Origin: Weissella bombi
GTDB taxonomy: Bacteria > Bacillota > Bacilli > Lactobacillales > Lactobacillaceae
NCBI RefSeq assembly: GCF_900094835.1
Contig: NZ_FMAO01000009.1
Coordinates: forward strand, 1 to 64,000
Direction: 5' to 3'
Length of the DNA stretch: 64,000 bases
Shown here piece after piece: positions 26,409 through 35,794 of the stretch (the stretch's first letter is position 1; the number at the start of each line of letters is the position of its first letter). Under the pieces are notes generated by a model that saw only the letters and a list, made by a program, of their open reading frames with translations, was not told the origin of the DNA and did not search any database. Position numbers and translations under genes: made by a program.

Positions 26409-27358
26409 GTTTAGTTGAAATTAAAGATTTAAAAGTTCATTACCCGATTCGTTCAGGTTTTTTGAATCGGGTAACTGATAAAGTTAAAGCGGTTGATGGT
26501 ATTAATTTGAACATTGAAGCCGGTGAAACATACGGATTGGTAGGCGAATCTGGCTCAGGAAAATCAACTACTGGTAAATCAGTAGTGGGATTAGAAAAAA
26601 TCACCTCGGGTTCAATTAAGTATAAAGGTGTTGATATTACTAATGTGAGTGCTCGTCGTAATGTTAATTATAATCAGAGCGTACAAATGATTTTTCAAGA
26701 CTCATTGTCTAGTTTGAATCCACGTAAAAGAGTGTTGGACATTATAGCAGAACCGTTACGAAATTTTCAGCATTTATCAACCGAAGAAGAAAAAATTCGA
26801 GTGCTGCAGTTGCTAGAAATAGTTGGCTTAAGTCCGGAGTCATTGTATAAATACCCACACCAATTTTCAGGAGGTCAACGACAACGTATTGGGATTGCAC
26901 GGGCCGTTGCTACAAACCCAGAATTGATTATTGCTGATGAACCAGTTTCTGCTTTGGACTTGTCTGTTCAAGCACAAGTACTGAATTTCATGAAGAAGAT
27001 TCAACGTGAATTTGGTATTTCATATTTGTTCATATCACATGATTTAGGTGTTGTTCGGCATATGTGTCAGAACATTGCCATTATGAATAAGGGGCGTTTG
27101 GTTGAAGTCGGTACTCGTGAAGATATTTATGACAATCCATTACACATTTATACCAAACGTTTGTTAGCAGCAATTCCTGAAGTGGATGTTTCTAAAAGGC
27201 AGGAACGGCAACAACAACGTAAGCAAATTGAAAAAATGTATAACGAGCAAGCTGATCAATATTATGACGAAGAGGGGTTAGCTTATCCGTTAGTACAGGT
27301 GTCACCAACGCACTTTGTGGCATTGCCTAAAGAACAGATTATTGATCAATTAAAGTGA
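26405..27358 (+). CDS. oppF: Oligopeptide ABC transporter ATP-binding protein OppF
   Basis: 317 residues. Walker A GESGSGKST near 44, MIFQDSLSSLNPRKRV, signature QFSGGQRQRIGIARAV near 155, Walker B LIIADEPVSALDLS, switch ISHDLG. Second ATPase of the Opp transporter. The C-terminal extension is highly charged and ends LVQVSPTHFVALPKEQI. GGAGG precedes its ATG inside oppD. Confidence 0.95.
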   Translation: MSLVEIKDLKVHYPIRSGFLNRVTDKVKAVDGINLNIEAGETYGLVGESGSGKSTTGKSVVGLEKITSGSIKYKGVDITNVSARRNVNYNQSVQMIFQDSLSSLNPRKRVLDIIAEPLRNFQHLSTEEEKIRVLQLLEIVGLSPESLYKYPHQFSGGQRQRIGIARAVATNPELIIADEPVSALDLSVQAQVLNFMKKIQREFGISYLFISHDLGVVRHMCQNIAIMNKGRLVEVGTREDIYDNPLHIYTKRLLAAIPEVDVSKRQERQQQRKQIEKMYNEQADQYYDEEGLAYPLVQVSPTHFVALPKEQIIDQLK

Positions 27359-27374
27359 AAGGGGGACACAGTTA

Positions 27375-28331
27375 ATGTGGAAAACAATTCTACGACGAAT
27401 CTTAATTATGATTCCAGAAATTATTTTATTAAGTATTTTAGTTTTTCTTTTGGCTAAAGCCATGCCAGGTGATCCCTTTACAGGATCAATCAATCCACGT
27501 TCAAGTGCAACGCAAATTGAACATTTAAAACAGTTGAATGGGCTTTATGATCCATGGTATCAACAATATTGGAATTGGGTAGTGCATCTATTCCATGGTG
27601 ATTTGGGACAAAGTTATCAGTATCATGAACCCGTGACGAACTTGATTGGCGATCGTGCTATTAATACGCTATGGTTATCGGCATTTACGATGATTTTGAC
27701 ATACGTGATTGCATTGCCATTAGGTCTTTATGCAGGAAAACATGATGGTAAATTACCAGATACGGTTATTCGAATTTATACCTACGTGACGTACTGTATT
27801 CCGTTCTTCGTTATCTTAGTAATTGGTTTGTGGATATTCGGTTATGTACTAAATTGGTTCCCAACAACCGGGTCGGTATCACCGACAGCTACGGGGATGT
27901 GGATGATTGGTTCACGATTCTTACACGTACTACTACCGGGATTGTTAGGTGCGTTGTTTGGGACCGTCAATGTTGTACAGTATATGCGTTCTGAAGTTAT
28001 TGATGCGAAAAATTCAGATTATGTACGTACGGCACGTTCAAAAGGAGTACCACAAAAAGCAATTTATAAGCATCATATTTTCAGAAATTCATTATTACCG
28101 ATTGCTGCTTTTGGTGGTTATTCAATTACAGGATTATTGAACGGTTCGATTTTTACTGAAACCATTTTTTCATATCCAGGAATGGGAATGTTATTTATTG
28201 ATTCCATTAGTTATCGAGATTACACAGTAATTACGGCGTTAGTCTTGCTGTTTGGTATTCTAAACCTTTTGGGTACGTTACTATCAGATATTATTCTTAG
28301 TGTTGTTGATCCGCGCATTCGTGTTAATTAA
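27375..28331 (+). CDS. oppB: Oligopeptide ABC transporter permease OppB
   Basis: 318 residues, six membrane segments; EAA loop DYVRTARSKGVPQKAIYKHHIFRNSLLP at about 216-244; N-terminal RRILIMIPEIILLSILVFLLAKAMPGDPF is the DppB/OppB signature. Forms the channel with OppC. AAAGGGGG precedes the ATG. Confidence 0.95.
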   Translation: MWKTILRRILIMIPEIILLSILVFLLAKAMPGDPFTGSINPRSSATQIEHLKQLNGLYDPWYQQYWNWVVHLFHGDLGQSYQYHEPVTNLIGDRAINTLWLSAFTMILTYVIALPLGLYAGKHDGKLPDTVIRIYTYVTYCIPFFVILVIGLWIFGYVLNWFPTTGSVSPTATGMWMIGSRFLHVLLPGLLGALFGTVNVVQYMRSEVIDAKNSDYVRTARSKGVPQKAIYKHHIFRNSLLPIAAFGGYSITGLLNGSIFTETIFSYPGMGMLFIDSISYRDYTVITALVLLFGILNLLGTLLSDIILSVVDPRIRVN

Positions 28332-28346
28332 GAAGGGGGCATAAAA

Positions 28347-29291
28347 ATGGTAATGAATACAAAATCAACCGAAATGTCGCCTGAAGAATTAGCGACATTG
28401 ACGGAGCAAGCAAAACAAGAAGCTGCACCGTCAGCAACTAAAATTTTATGGCAAGAGATTAAGGCGGATCGACCGGCTTTGATTTCTCTAATCATCGTAG
28501 TAGCAGCAATTCTGTTTGTGATGATTACGCCTTTGTTTATTAATACTAGCAAAATGATGTCTACAGATATCTTAGCGTATTTAACGCCCCCATTACATGA
28601 CCACTTTTTGTTAGGTGCTGATGCAAATGGACGATCGATTGCCATGCAATTAATTGTTGGATCTCGAAATTCAATCGGGATTGCCATTGGGTTAACCATT
28701 ATTTCTTCAACGATTGGAATTGCTTGGGGGTTAATTTCAGGTTATTTCGGTGGTTATGTTGATTGGGGGATGCAACGTGTCTATGATTTCATGATGATGT
28801 TGCCGATGACAATGATGATAATCGTTTTGGTTACAATTATTGATAACTATAATTCAGTTACTTTAACGTTAATTTTTTCATTGTTTTATTGGATGGGAAC
28901 ATCTCGTCTAATTCGATCACGAACGTTGTCAGAAACAAAGAAAGATTATGTGGCTGCGTCAATTACTTCGGGAACCAAGCCATTAAAGATTATTTTTAGG
29001 GAAATCATGCCCAACATTTCATCATTAATTATTGTAGATACGACACTTTCATTCGCTGAGAACATCGGTGTTGAAACTGGACTATCATATTTGGGATTTG
29101 GTTTACCACCCCAGACACCATCTTTAGGAACATTAATTGCTAATGCAAATGATCCTAATAACATTACACAATATTGGTGGACTTGGTTACCCGCTGCTAT
29201 TGAGATTATTATTTTATGTTTAGCGATTAGTTATATTGGTCAAGTTGTTAGTCGTGCAGCAAACGCGTCACAACGTCGAGCAGGCAAATAA
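28347..29291 (+). CDS. oppC: Oligopeptide ABC transporter permease OppC
   Basis: 314 residues: cytosolic N-terminal ~45 residues, then six membrane segments with HFLLGADANGRSIAMQLIVGSRNSIGIAIG and the EAA loop DYVAASITSGTKPLKIIFREIMPN near 196-220. GLSYLGFGLPPQTPSLG is a family hallmark. Partner of OppB; AAGAAGGGGGC precedes the ATG. Confidence 0.95.
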   Translation: MVMNTKSTEMSPEELATLTEQAKQEAAPSATKILWQEIKADRPALISLIIVVAAILFVMITPLFINTSKMMSTDILAYLTPPLHDHFLLGADANGRSIAMQLIVGSRNSIGIAIGLTIISSTIGIAWGLISGYFGGYVDWGMQRVYDFMMMLPMTMMIIVLVTIIDNYNSVTLTLIFSLFYWMGTSRLIRSRTLSETKKDYVAASITSGTKPLKIIFREIMPNISSLIIVDTTLSFAENIGVETGLSYLGFGLPPQTPSLGTLIANANDPNNITQYWWTWLPAAIEIIILCLAISYIGQVVSRAANASQRRAGK

Positions 29292-29395
29292 TTATCAGAC
29301 AAGAGTATTAAGGGTGGTGATGGGCTTTCAAAAACATAATATATTGTCATCATATTGGAATTTTTTCATGAATAAAAAGGGAATGAGGATAGCGT

Positions 29396-31204
29396 ATGAA
29401 TAAGGCAAGTAAAAAATGGGCAGTTTCATCAGCAGCGGCTTTAGCAGTTATGTCGATTGCTGCTGTAAGTATCGATAGTGGTAATGATGTCGCAGCGGCT
29501 GAAACAAAGCGTGCTAAGTTGTCAGATACGTATAAAAATAACGCTAAGACTGATAATAAAGCAAATAATAAAAGTACTTTAAAGGTTGCTGAACCAAATG
29601 ACTCACCTTTTAAGGGGATTACTGAGCCTATTTTGGCTGATAATCAAGAGGATAGTAACGTATTTAGCCCAGGTGGTTCTGGTAATTTGTTTAATATTGA
29701 TAAGAATTACAAAATTATTGATGGTGGGTTAGCTAACCAAAAACTGGATCGTGATAATAATACGGTCACGATTACAATTCGTGACAATGCTAAGTGGTCA
29801 GATGGGAAGCCGGTAACTGCACGTGATGTTGAGTATGCATATGAAATTATTGCGCACCCTAAGTCAACATCGTCACAATACTCATCAGATTTTGAACGTA
29901 TTGCTGGAATGAAAGATTTCCATGATGGCAAAGCAGATACTATTTCAGGATTTACATATCCAGATGGTGAGGATGGTAAGAAAGTTGTCATCCAATATAA
30001 TGCACTATCACCAAGTATGAAATATTCAGGTAATTCATTTATCTGGGGAACGGTAGCGCCTTATCACCTTTATAAGGGCGTACCAATTGATAAGCTAGCA
30101 GGTTCTGATCAAGTACGTAAAAACCCAGTGTTTGTCGGTCCATATAAATTGGATAAGGTTGTTGAGGGAGAGTCAACTTCATGGTCACCTAATAAGTACT
30201 ATTGGGGTAAGCAACCTAAGATTAAGCATGTAACGATTAATGTCGTATCATCTAATAGTATTGATAAAGCAATTCAAACAAGTAAATATGACTTTACGTC
30301 ACCAGCAGGTGTTATGCGTGGTACAAGTTATAAGAACTTAAAGAAGCTAAAAAACTATAAGATAGTTGGTCAACCAGACCTAGGTTATAACTACTTTGGA
30401 TTCAATGTCGGTGAATACGACACTGATAAAAAGGTTAACGTTATGGATCCTAAGTCAAAGATGAGAAATAAGAACTTACGTCAGGCTATGATGTATGCCG
30501 TAAATGAAGACGCGATTAATGATAAGTTCGGTAATGGCGTTAAGTGGCGTGCTAAAACATTGATTCCACCAATTTTCGGAAAGTATGCTGACAAGTCAGC
30601 TAAGGGATTCCCATATAATCCTAAGAAGGCTGAAAAACTTTTGGATGACGCTGGCTATAAGAAAGATGGTAAGTGGCGTACACAACCAAATGGTAAGAAA
30701 TTAGTTATCCATTTTGGTGCTATGCAGGGATCTTCAACGAGTCATGCAACATACCAAGATTATTTGCAACGTTGGCGTAAAATTGGTTTGAACGTTAAGA
30801 TGGCAACTGGTAAGGAAATGGAAATGAATAGTTTTTATGACACACTACAAAAACCAAAGCAAAATAAGATTGATATCTTCAGTGCTGCTTGGAGTGTATC
30901 GTCTGAACCAACACCAAGTCAATTGTATGGTGCTGATGCGCCATTTAACATGGGTCACTTTGTGACGAGGAAGAATACACAGTTGATCAATGATATGAAT
31001 AATGACAAGGCATGGAATGATTCATATCGTACTGAGAAATTCAAGGAATGGCAAAAGTACATGAATGATCAAGCAGCCTATGTGGCAACTGATAACAGTT
31101 ATCGATGGGGTCCAGTTAATAAGCGAGTTAAAGGCTTTGATATTGGCGCTGCTAATAATGAATTCTGGAGCAACTTGTCATTGACGTCATCGAAGATAAA
31201 GTAA
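29396..31204 (+). CDS. oppA: Oligopeptide-binding protein OppA (no lipobox)
   Basis: 602-residue family 5 extracellular solute-binding protein: DRDNNTVTITIRDNAKWSDGKPVTARDVEYAYEII (about 115-150) is the SBP_bac_5 signature, with NKNLRQAMMYAVNEDAI near 360. It captures peptides for OppBCDF, feeding the amino-acid auxotrophies usual in lactic acid bacteria. The signal peptide (KK, hydrophobic 11-25, then DVAAAET) contains no cysteine, so it cannot be a lipoprotein. TGAGGATAG precedes the ATG. Last gene of the operon, with a 104-base gap after oppC and a strong terminator after it. Confidence 0.93.
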   Translation: MNKASKKWAVSSAAALAVMSIAAVSIDSGNDVAAAETKRAKLSDTYKNNAKTDNKANNKSTLKVAEPNDSPFKGITEPILADNQEDSNVFSPGGSGNLFNIDKNYKIIDGGLANQKLDRDNNTVTITIRDNAKWSDGKPVTARDVEYAYEIIAHPKSTSSQYSSDFERIAGMKDFHDGKADTISGFTYPDGEDGKKVVIQYNALSPSMKYSGNSFIWGTVAPYHLYKGVPIDKLAGSDQVRKNPVFVGPYKLDKVVEGESTSWSPNKYYWGKQPKIKHVTINVVSSNSIDKAIQTSKYDFTSPAGVMRGTSYKNLKKLKNYKIVGQPDLGYNYFGFNVGEYDTDKKVNVMDPKSKMRNKNLRQAMMYAVNEDAINDKFGNGVKWRAKTLIPPIFGKYADKSAKGFPYNPKKAEKLLDDAGYKKDGKWRTQPNGKKLVIHFGAMQGSSTSHATYQDYLQRWRKIGLNVKMATGKEMEMNSFYDTLQKPKQNKIDIFSAAWSVSSEPTPSQLYGADAPFNMGHFVTRKNTQLINDMNNDKAWNDSYRTEKFKEWQKYMNDQAAYVATDNSYRWGPVNKRVKGFDIGAANNEFWSNLSLTSSKIK

Positions 31205-31240
31205 GTTAAATATTATGTATAAATTGAAGTATATGTAAAT

Positions 31241-31292
31241 AACTGGTCGGAAAGAATTTGGTGTTGAACCTAATTCTTTCCGACCAGTTTTG
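31241..31292 (+). terminator. opp operon terminator
   Basis: AACTGGTCGGAAAGAATT / AATTCTTTCCGACCAGTT stem of about 18 bp with T-rich 3' side. Confidence 0.93.
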
Positions 31293-31420
31293 TGTTGATG
31301 CGTTTGTTGTTGATAATTAAGGGTAGTAAATTGTAATGTATTTTTCAGTCCGAAAATTATTCTGTGATACTATTAAAACAATATAACGTAATTGTATTTG
31401 ATAAATAGGGAGTATATATC

Positions 31421-31930
31421 GTGGGTGATAGGGCTAAATTAATATTGTGGGGAATGGTTGGTACAGTTTTGTTTGGGGCGGTAGTTTTTACCGTAACCAT
31501 ATATTATGGTTCACAACAAAGAAATGATAAAGTAGTTTCTGCTAAAAAAGAATATGCAACTAAGTCAATTAAAGATGAAAATTCTGAACATTCAGTAATG
31601 TCTTCATCTAGTATTGCAGTGGATAGTACAGAAGCATTGGATACTGAACAAGGACCACAAATTACACCTATAACTTTTGAGGAGGGGATGGGCTTGATTG
31701 ATAAGGTTGGAGGTGAAATCATTGGTGAAGACGCAAAAGTTATTGCTTCAGATGGTCCTTCTATTACCATTGGTGGTGGTGTCGGTGCTAAAGGCTATGA
31801 CAAAATAACATTTACGCCAGATGAAGCCGGTAATGTAACTATTCACTATGAATTTGGAACTTTAGAGGGTGGTAGTTATAGCTCAATAGCTTCTTATATG
31901 CCTGAAAAGGATTATGTAACTACTCGTTAA
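31421..31930 (+). CDS. Hypothetical membrane-anchored protein
   Basis: 169 residues of unknown function. One N-terminal membrane segment (about 7-28), a Ser/Glu-rich spacer (38-72) and an acidic extracytoplasmic domain with alternating Gly and beta-prone stretches (VIASDGPSITIGGGVGAKGYDKITFTPDEAGNVTIHYEFG). No cysteine. Starts with GTG at 31421, eight bases after AGGGAG. 46 bases separate it from the next gene, also an exported unknown, so they may be cotranscribed. Confidence 0.7.
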   Translation: MGDRAKLILWGMVGTVLFGAVVFTVTIYYGSQQRNDKVVSAKKEYATKSIKDENSEHSVMSSSSIAVDSTEALDTEQGPQITPITFEEGMGLIDKVGGEIIGEDAKVIASDGPSITIGGGVGAKGYDKITFTPDEAGNVTIHYEFGTLEGGSYSSIASYMPEKDYVTTR

Positions 31931-31975
31931 TTGATATTCTGTTACTGTTCAGAATGGTTAAATTGAGGTATTGAG

Positions 31976-32398
31976 ATGATATTAAAACAAAGATATAAAT
32001 TATGGTTGATATTACCAATGTTGTTATTAGGATTGAGTACCAGTAGTTCACTAGTTTTTGCAGATGATAATCAACAAAATAATTTTGATACAACGGAATT
32101 CTATATGGGGGCACCAGACAAACAGAAGATTATATTGTTGGGAAGTACAAGTTATTTAAGTAACCCAAGAAATTCTGACTATATGGATGCTAAAAAAAGT
32201 GGTAGTTTGTATTTCACTACTACAGTTGGTCATATGCGACAAGTTTTAAGAAAAGCAGGCATTAATCTACATCAAGTACAAAATCCGGTACAAAATGGGG
32301 CGAGAGTTTATCAAATTGGTATGTTACAAGATTTAGAAATTATGAAAGGTAATACGCAATTACCAATTTATATCGTTAAATCTATGATGATAAGATAA
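31976..32398 (+). CDS. Hypothetical secreted protein
   Basis: 140 residues with a Sec signal peptide (basic KQRYK, hydrophobic 9-29, cleavage likely after VFA-DD). The mature part of ~110 residues has no cysteine and no motif I recognise; it includes YFTTTVGHMRQVLRKAGINLHQVQNPVQNG. GAGGTATTGAG precedes the ATG. A terminator lies about 85 bases downstream. Confidence 0.65.
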   Translation: MILKQRYKLWLILPMLLLGLSTSSSLVFADDNQQNNFDTTEFYMGAPDKQKIILLGSTSYLSNPRNSDYMDAKKSGSLYFTTTVGHMRQVLRKAGINLHQVQNPVQNGARVYQIGMLQDLEIMKGNTQLPIYIVKSMMIR

Positions 32399-32481
32399 TA
32401 AACGATATTAAAGTTAAAATGAAATTACCATGTTCAAGGCATAGATATCAATAATATTTGTTCTAAAGTTCACGGAAATTT

Positions 32482-32525
32482 AACCGCTAACGGTAGTCTT
32501 TACTACGCGTTATGCGGTTTTTTTA
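32482..32525 (+). terminator. Terminator after the secreted-protein pair
   Basis: AACCGC / GCGGTT outer stem and GTAGT / ACTAC inner stem with a CTTT loop, followed by seven T. Confidence 0.85.
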
Positions 32526-32639
32526 TACAAAAAAGTGTGTAGCACAATGTATTACTTTCATGGATTATATTTCCACTGGACTTGATTATTAAATTTTATT
32601 ACTATAATAGCCAAAAAACGAATAAAGGGGAAATCCGTT

Positions 32640-33095
32640 ATGCGCATTAAAATTATGAGATTAGATAAGAAGTCACCAAAAGAAGATGAAGTATTATTTC
32701 ATGTTCATGAAGTAACCTCCACAATTGATGAAGCCATAAATGTGCTTAAGAACAACTCTAAATCGCTTATAGCTACATTAATAAATAGTGAACGTGAGGA
32801 AAAAATTAGCTTTCATAATATTATTTATGTTGAATATCTTGAAAGACAGGTTTTTTTATACACAAAAAATAAAACATATCTCTTGCGTAAATCTCTGGTT
32901 AACTTTAAGCAGAAAAGTCCTAATTATTTAGTACAGATTTCAAAGAACACGTTGGTTAATATTTATTATGTAACAGCTTTTACTTCACATATAAACGGTA
33001 ATTTGACACTTCAATTGACGTCACATGAGAAGTTAATCGTAAGTAGAAGATACGTAGTGGAATTGAGAAAAGTTCTTAAATCTATAATTGAATAA
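32640..33095 (+). CDS. LytTR-domain transcription regulator
   Basis: 151 residues. The C-terminal ~95 residues are a LytTR DNA-binding domain (IIYVEYLERQVFLYTKNKTYLLRKSLVNFKQKSPNYLVQISKNTLVNIYYV ... LIVSRRYVVELRKVL). There is no receiver domain; the N-terminal ~50 residues (DEVLFHVHEVTSTIDEAINVLKNN) are of the short type seen in LytTR-DUF3021 pairs. AAAGGGGAAAT precedes the ATG. It is followed by a DUF3021 membrane protein, its usual partner, which is believed to modulate its activity. Confidence 0.9.
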   Translation: MRIKIMRLDKKSPKEDEVLFHVHEVTSTIDEAINVLKNNSKSLIATLINSEREEKISFHNIIYVEYLERQVFLYTKNKTYLLRKSLVNFKQKSPNYLVQISKNTLVNIYYVTAFTSHINGNLTLQLTSHEKLIVSRRYVVELRKVLKSIIE

Positions 33096-33121
33096 TCCTT
33101 TTGTGTTTGATTTTATACCGC

Positions 33122-33235
33122 ATGTGTCTAGTTTCCTTTGTGGGTTGGTTTTTAGTTGCTACAATACGAAATAAGCTTAAGGAAAAGGTAGCTAATAACT
33201 GTATAAAACGTGGATATACTGCAAAAGTAATCTGA
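33122..33235 (+). other. Possible 37-codon hydrophobic ORF, doubtful
   Basis: ATG 33122 to TGA 33233 reads MCLVSFVGWFLVATIRNKL and continues with a basic tail, resembling a single-span membrane peptide. There is no Shine-Dalgarno sequence before it, so it may be a decayed gene fragment in the 238-base gap between the LytTR and DUF3021 genes. Confidence 0.2.
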
Positions 33236-33333
33236 TTAATTTTGAGCTTACATTATTTATGTCATATTGGTTGATCAGTAGTTGCTAGCTATTTGCTTGG
33301 ATTTAATAAAAATTGTGAGGTGAATTAATAAAT

Positions 33334-33732
33334 ATGAACTATTTCAGAATAATTTTTAACGGTCTGGGGATAGGATCGGTCATTTATTTGGGACTGATTT
33401 TAGTTCAAGGTCAAGCAACCGTTGTTTCGGCTAAAGATGTTTTGTTTCTTTTTAGCATTTCTTTTTGTATTGCAATTGGAACTATTGTATTTAAAGTAGA
33501 AGGACTAAGTTATCTGAGCGCATTAGTATTACATTATTTGGGTGTCATAATACTAATTATTTTGATGAATCTTATTTTTGGAGTGAATGATAGTCTTATT
33601 CATTTGATTATAGCTACCACTATCATTTACATAATTTCTTACACTGTGACCATGATTAAATTCTTTTTAGTATCGAGGAAATTTAACCGTGATTTAGAAA
33701 AACTTAAAAATAAGAAACATTCACAAATATAA
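33334..33732 (+). CDS. DUF3021 family membrane protein
   Basis: 132 residues with four membrane segments (about 11-29, 35-52, 60-82, 90-115) and a basic cytosolic tail. Size, topology and position after a short LytTR regulator match DUF3021, thought to be a membrane antagonist or sensor for the LytTR protein. GAGGTG precedes the ATG. Confidence 0.75.
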   Translation: MNYFRIIFNGLGIGSVIYLGLILVQGQATVVSAKDVLFLFSISFCIAIGTIVFKVEGLSYLSALVLHYLGVIILIILMNLIFGVNDSLIHLIIATTIIYIISYTVTMIKFFLVSRKFNRDLEKLKNKKHSQI

Positions 33733-33764
33733 TAATTTAAATATGGAATTGGGGAGAAGACGAC

Positions 33765-34238
33765 ATGGATATTATGAAATTATTGGCGATATTAGCACCA
33801 TTGTCTTATTTGTTACACTGTATTGAGGAATTCTTATTTCCGGGAGGTTTTATTACTTGGTATCATAGTTGGCGACCCTCTTTGGAAAAGCAGCAACCAA
33901 GTTATTATTGGAAAGTTAATATAATTGCATTTACAATCGTGACAATCACAAGTTTCTTTGCTTTATTTACTAAGGAAAATATTTCCGCTTTAGTAATATC
34001 AACTAGTTTTTTAGCATGTAATACTATTCTCACACATGTTATAGGTGCAATTAAAACACGAATGTATTCTCCAGGGATGATCACGGGTATCATTTTATAT
34101 CTACCTATTTGCATAATGTGCTATATTACAGCTTATTCAGCACATTTAATAAGTATAAAGAATCTTTCTATATACGTTATTATTGCCCCTTTATATGAGT
34201 TATGGAATTGGTATAAGCAAAGAAAGTTAGCTATCTAA
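33765..34238 (+). CDS. HXXEE domain membrane protein
   Basis: 157 residues with about five membrane segments. The opening LHCIEEFLFPGGF fits the HxxEE signature that names the family, and the TRMYSPGMITGI and PLYELWNWY segments agree with it. Function unknown; the conserved His and two Glu suggest a metal site. GGGGAGAAG precedes the ATG. A terminator follows 19 bases after the stop. Confidence 0.75.
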   Translation: MDIMKLLAILAPLSYLLHCIEEFLFPGGFITWYHSWRPSLEKQQPSYYWKVNIIAFTIVTITSFFALFTKENISALVISTSFLACNTILTHVIGAIKTRMYSPGMITGIILYLPICIMCYITAYSAHLISIKNLSIYVIIAPLYELWNWYKQRKLAI

Positions 34239-34257
34239 ATAATTTTTAATTACTCAG

Positions 34258-34295
34258 AACCTGTTTCCGATATGCAATCGGGGGCAGGTTTTTTG
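34258..34295 (+). terminator. Terminator after the HXXEE gene
   Basis: AACCTG..TCCGAT / AATCGGgggCAGGTT stem with T6. The remaining ~200 bases to the next gene hold a probable promoter region (TTGTTATAGT around 34410) but nothing else I can name. Confidence 0.85.
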
Positions 34296-34500
34296 CTTTT
34301 TAACAGATAAAATAATTTACATATAGGTGTGAATTGCCTCAATACTTTTTTATGTAATATAGCAATAAAATTTAAAAACATAAACTAATTATTTTACGGA
34401 CACTTTTCGTCTTTGTTATAGTGAATGTATAGTCTTATGTTTTTATTTATAATCAAGTGATGAATCATCAATTGTTTTTAATAAAAAAGGAGATAATAAT

Positions 34501-34677
34501 ATGAAAAAGAGTTTCTGGTTTAGAACAGTATCAATTCTATTTTTATTGTCCATTTTAATAGGTGTATGGTATTTTAATGTGCCATATAGCGACATTATTG
34601 TCCCTATATTGATGCTAGGAAGTGTTGGCGTAGCATTTATAGGCAGTTCTATAGATAAAAAAGAAAAACAGATATAA
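34501..34677 (+). CDS. Small hydrophobic membrane protein (58 aa)
   Basis: 58 residues, too short for most gene finders. AAGGAG sits ten bases before the ATG. Two membrane segments (about 8-25 and 29-48) with basic ends (MKKSFWFR and DKKEKQI). No recognised family. The good ribosome binding site and the clean two-span topology make it a likely real gene. Confidence 0.65.
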   Translation: MKKSFWFRTVSILFLLSILIGVWYFNVPYSDIIVPILMLGSVGVAFIGSSIDKKEKQI

Positions 34678-34842
34678 AAATTATAGTTGAATAGCTTAAT
34701 TGATTTAGACGGTAAATTGTTGGAATTATTTTGACGATTTATTGCCTATTTTGATTTATATGTGTCGACTATTACAGTAGTTAAGCTAATTGTTATTTTA
34801 GTTATAAAGGTTGGATTTAATTGGTATATGGGAGGTATCATT

Positions 34843-35208
34843 ATGAAAAAATTAAATGAACTGTTAAAACAAAAACCGCTATATACCTTATTTGTTATTG
34901 CAATTGTAGTAGGAATGATCAAGGTATGTACTAATATTATTCAACACCATCCTGTGTATGAAGAACTTGATAGTATTATTTATATATTTGGCATTTATTT
35001 TATTTGTTGGATAATTGTAAAAACAATACATAATACTTATATTCGATTTGGTGTGGCAGCTTTTATAAGTTTTATTTACTTAAGTGTACAAATGTTTTTT
35101 GATGGTAGTTATGTAAATTACACCTCTTTTATTGTTATTGGCGTGGTAGCCATTTTAATAGCTGCAATAATGATGGTTGTTATACATGTACTTGATAGTT
35201 GGGCATGA
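34843..35208 (+). CDS. Hypothetical four-span membrane protein
   Basis: 121 residues with four membrane segments and short charged ends; begins MKKLNELLKQKPLYTLFVIA. I chose ATG 34843 because GGGAGG lies before it; a GTG at 34762 is in frame but has no site. No family recognised. It belongs to the run of small membrane proteins between 31.4 and 36.7 kb. Confidence 0.65.
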   Translation: MKKLNELLKQKPLYTLFVIAIVVGMIKVCTNIIQHHPVYEELDSIIYIFGIYFICWIIVKTIHNTYIRFGVAAFISFIYLSVQMFFDGSYVNYTSFIVIGVVAILIAAIMMVVIHVLDSWA

Positions 35209-35326
35209 GAACGAGTAGTCTTGTTTGCTGATATTAATTGATTAAAGGCAATGATAATGACTTAATGCTTGAAAAGATTAGACAACAAAGAATGATTTTT
35301 TTCATTATGACTGTGTAAAGTAATAG

Positions 35327-35363
35327 AGGGTACATGATTCTGTTGAGTCTCATGTACCCTTTT
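35327..35363. terminator. Terminator between convergent genes
   Basis: AGGGTACATGA / TCATGTACCCT stem of 11 bp, TTTTAG after it on the plus strand. Confidence 0.75.
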
Positions 35364-35395
35364 AGCTTAATGGCCTTTATAATAGCGGGCTAATT

Positions 35396-35794
35396 TTATT
35401 GTTTACAAACGATCTCAACTTTTATGCGGTCAGGGTCTTCAATATATAGAGCATAACTTTCTGCTCCACCGGCGTGCGGATATAGATTAGCGTACAATTC
35501 ATTATAGTTGGAAGCAAGAAGCTGTGAACGTATCTTATCAACTTGCTTGGTTGTTAATACAAGAAAAGCTAAGTGATTTAGGCCCACTCTTGTACGGTTG
35601 TATTCAGGTATTGTTTTATTAGATTGAACAAAAACAAGGTATGTTTCGTCTAATTTATAACTGATACCGTTTGGCCATTCTTGATAGATTTTATAATTTA
35701 AATTTTCTAAAAGTAACGTATCCCAAAATAAACGTGTATTTTTTAAATTACTGACGTATATCTCAATATGGTTTATCTGACCTGTTTTACTCAT
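35396..35794 (-). CDS. VOC (glyoxalase/dioxygenase) superfamily protein
   Basis: 132 residues with two beta-alpha-beta-beta-beta modules: INHIEIYVSNLKNTRLFWDTLL at the start and RVGLNHLAFLVLTTKQVDKIRSQL ... YALYIEDPDRIKVEIVC. Candidate metal ligands are His9 region, His at NHLAF and the final Glu. Substrate unknown; such proteins often give resistance to an antibiotic or detoxify an aldehyde. AAAGGAAAG precedes the ATG on the minus strand. Isolated gene. The ~200 bases upstream of it hold a 69-codon open frame I do not accept as a gene. Confidence 0.82.
   Translation of the reverse strand: MSKTGQINHIEIYVSNLKNTRLFWDTLLLENLNYKIYQEWPNGISYKLDETYLVFVQSNKTIPEYNRTRVGLNHLAFLVLTTKQVDKIRSQLLASNYNELYANLYPHAGGAESYALYIEDPDRIKVEIVCKQ

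Noticed and set aside
32401-32480. Further small gene between the secreted protein and LytTR gene
   Set aside because: No start codon with a ribosome binding site; the stretch is accounted for by the terminator at 32482-32525.
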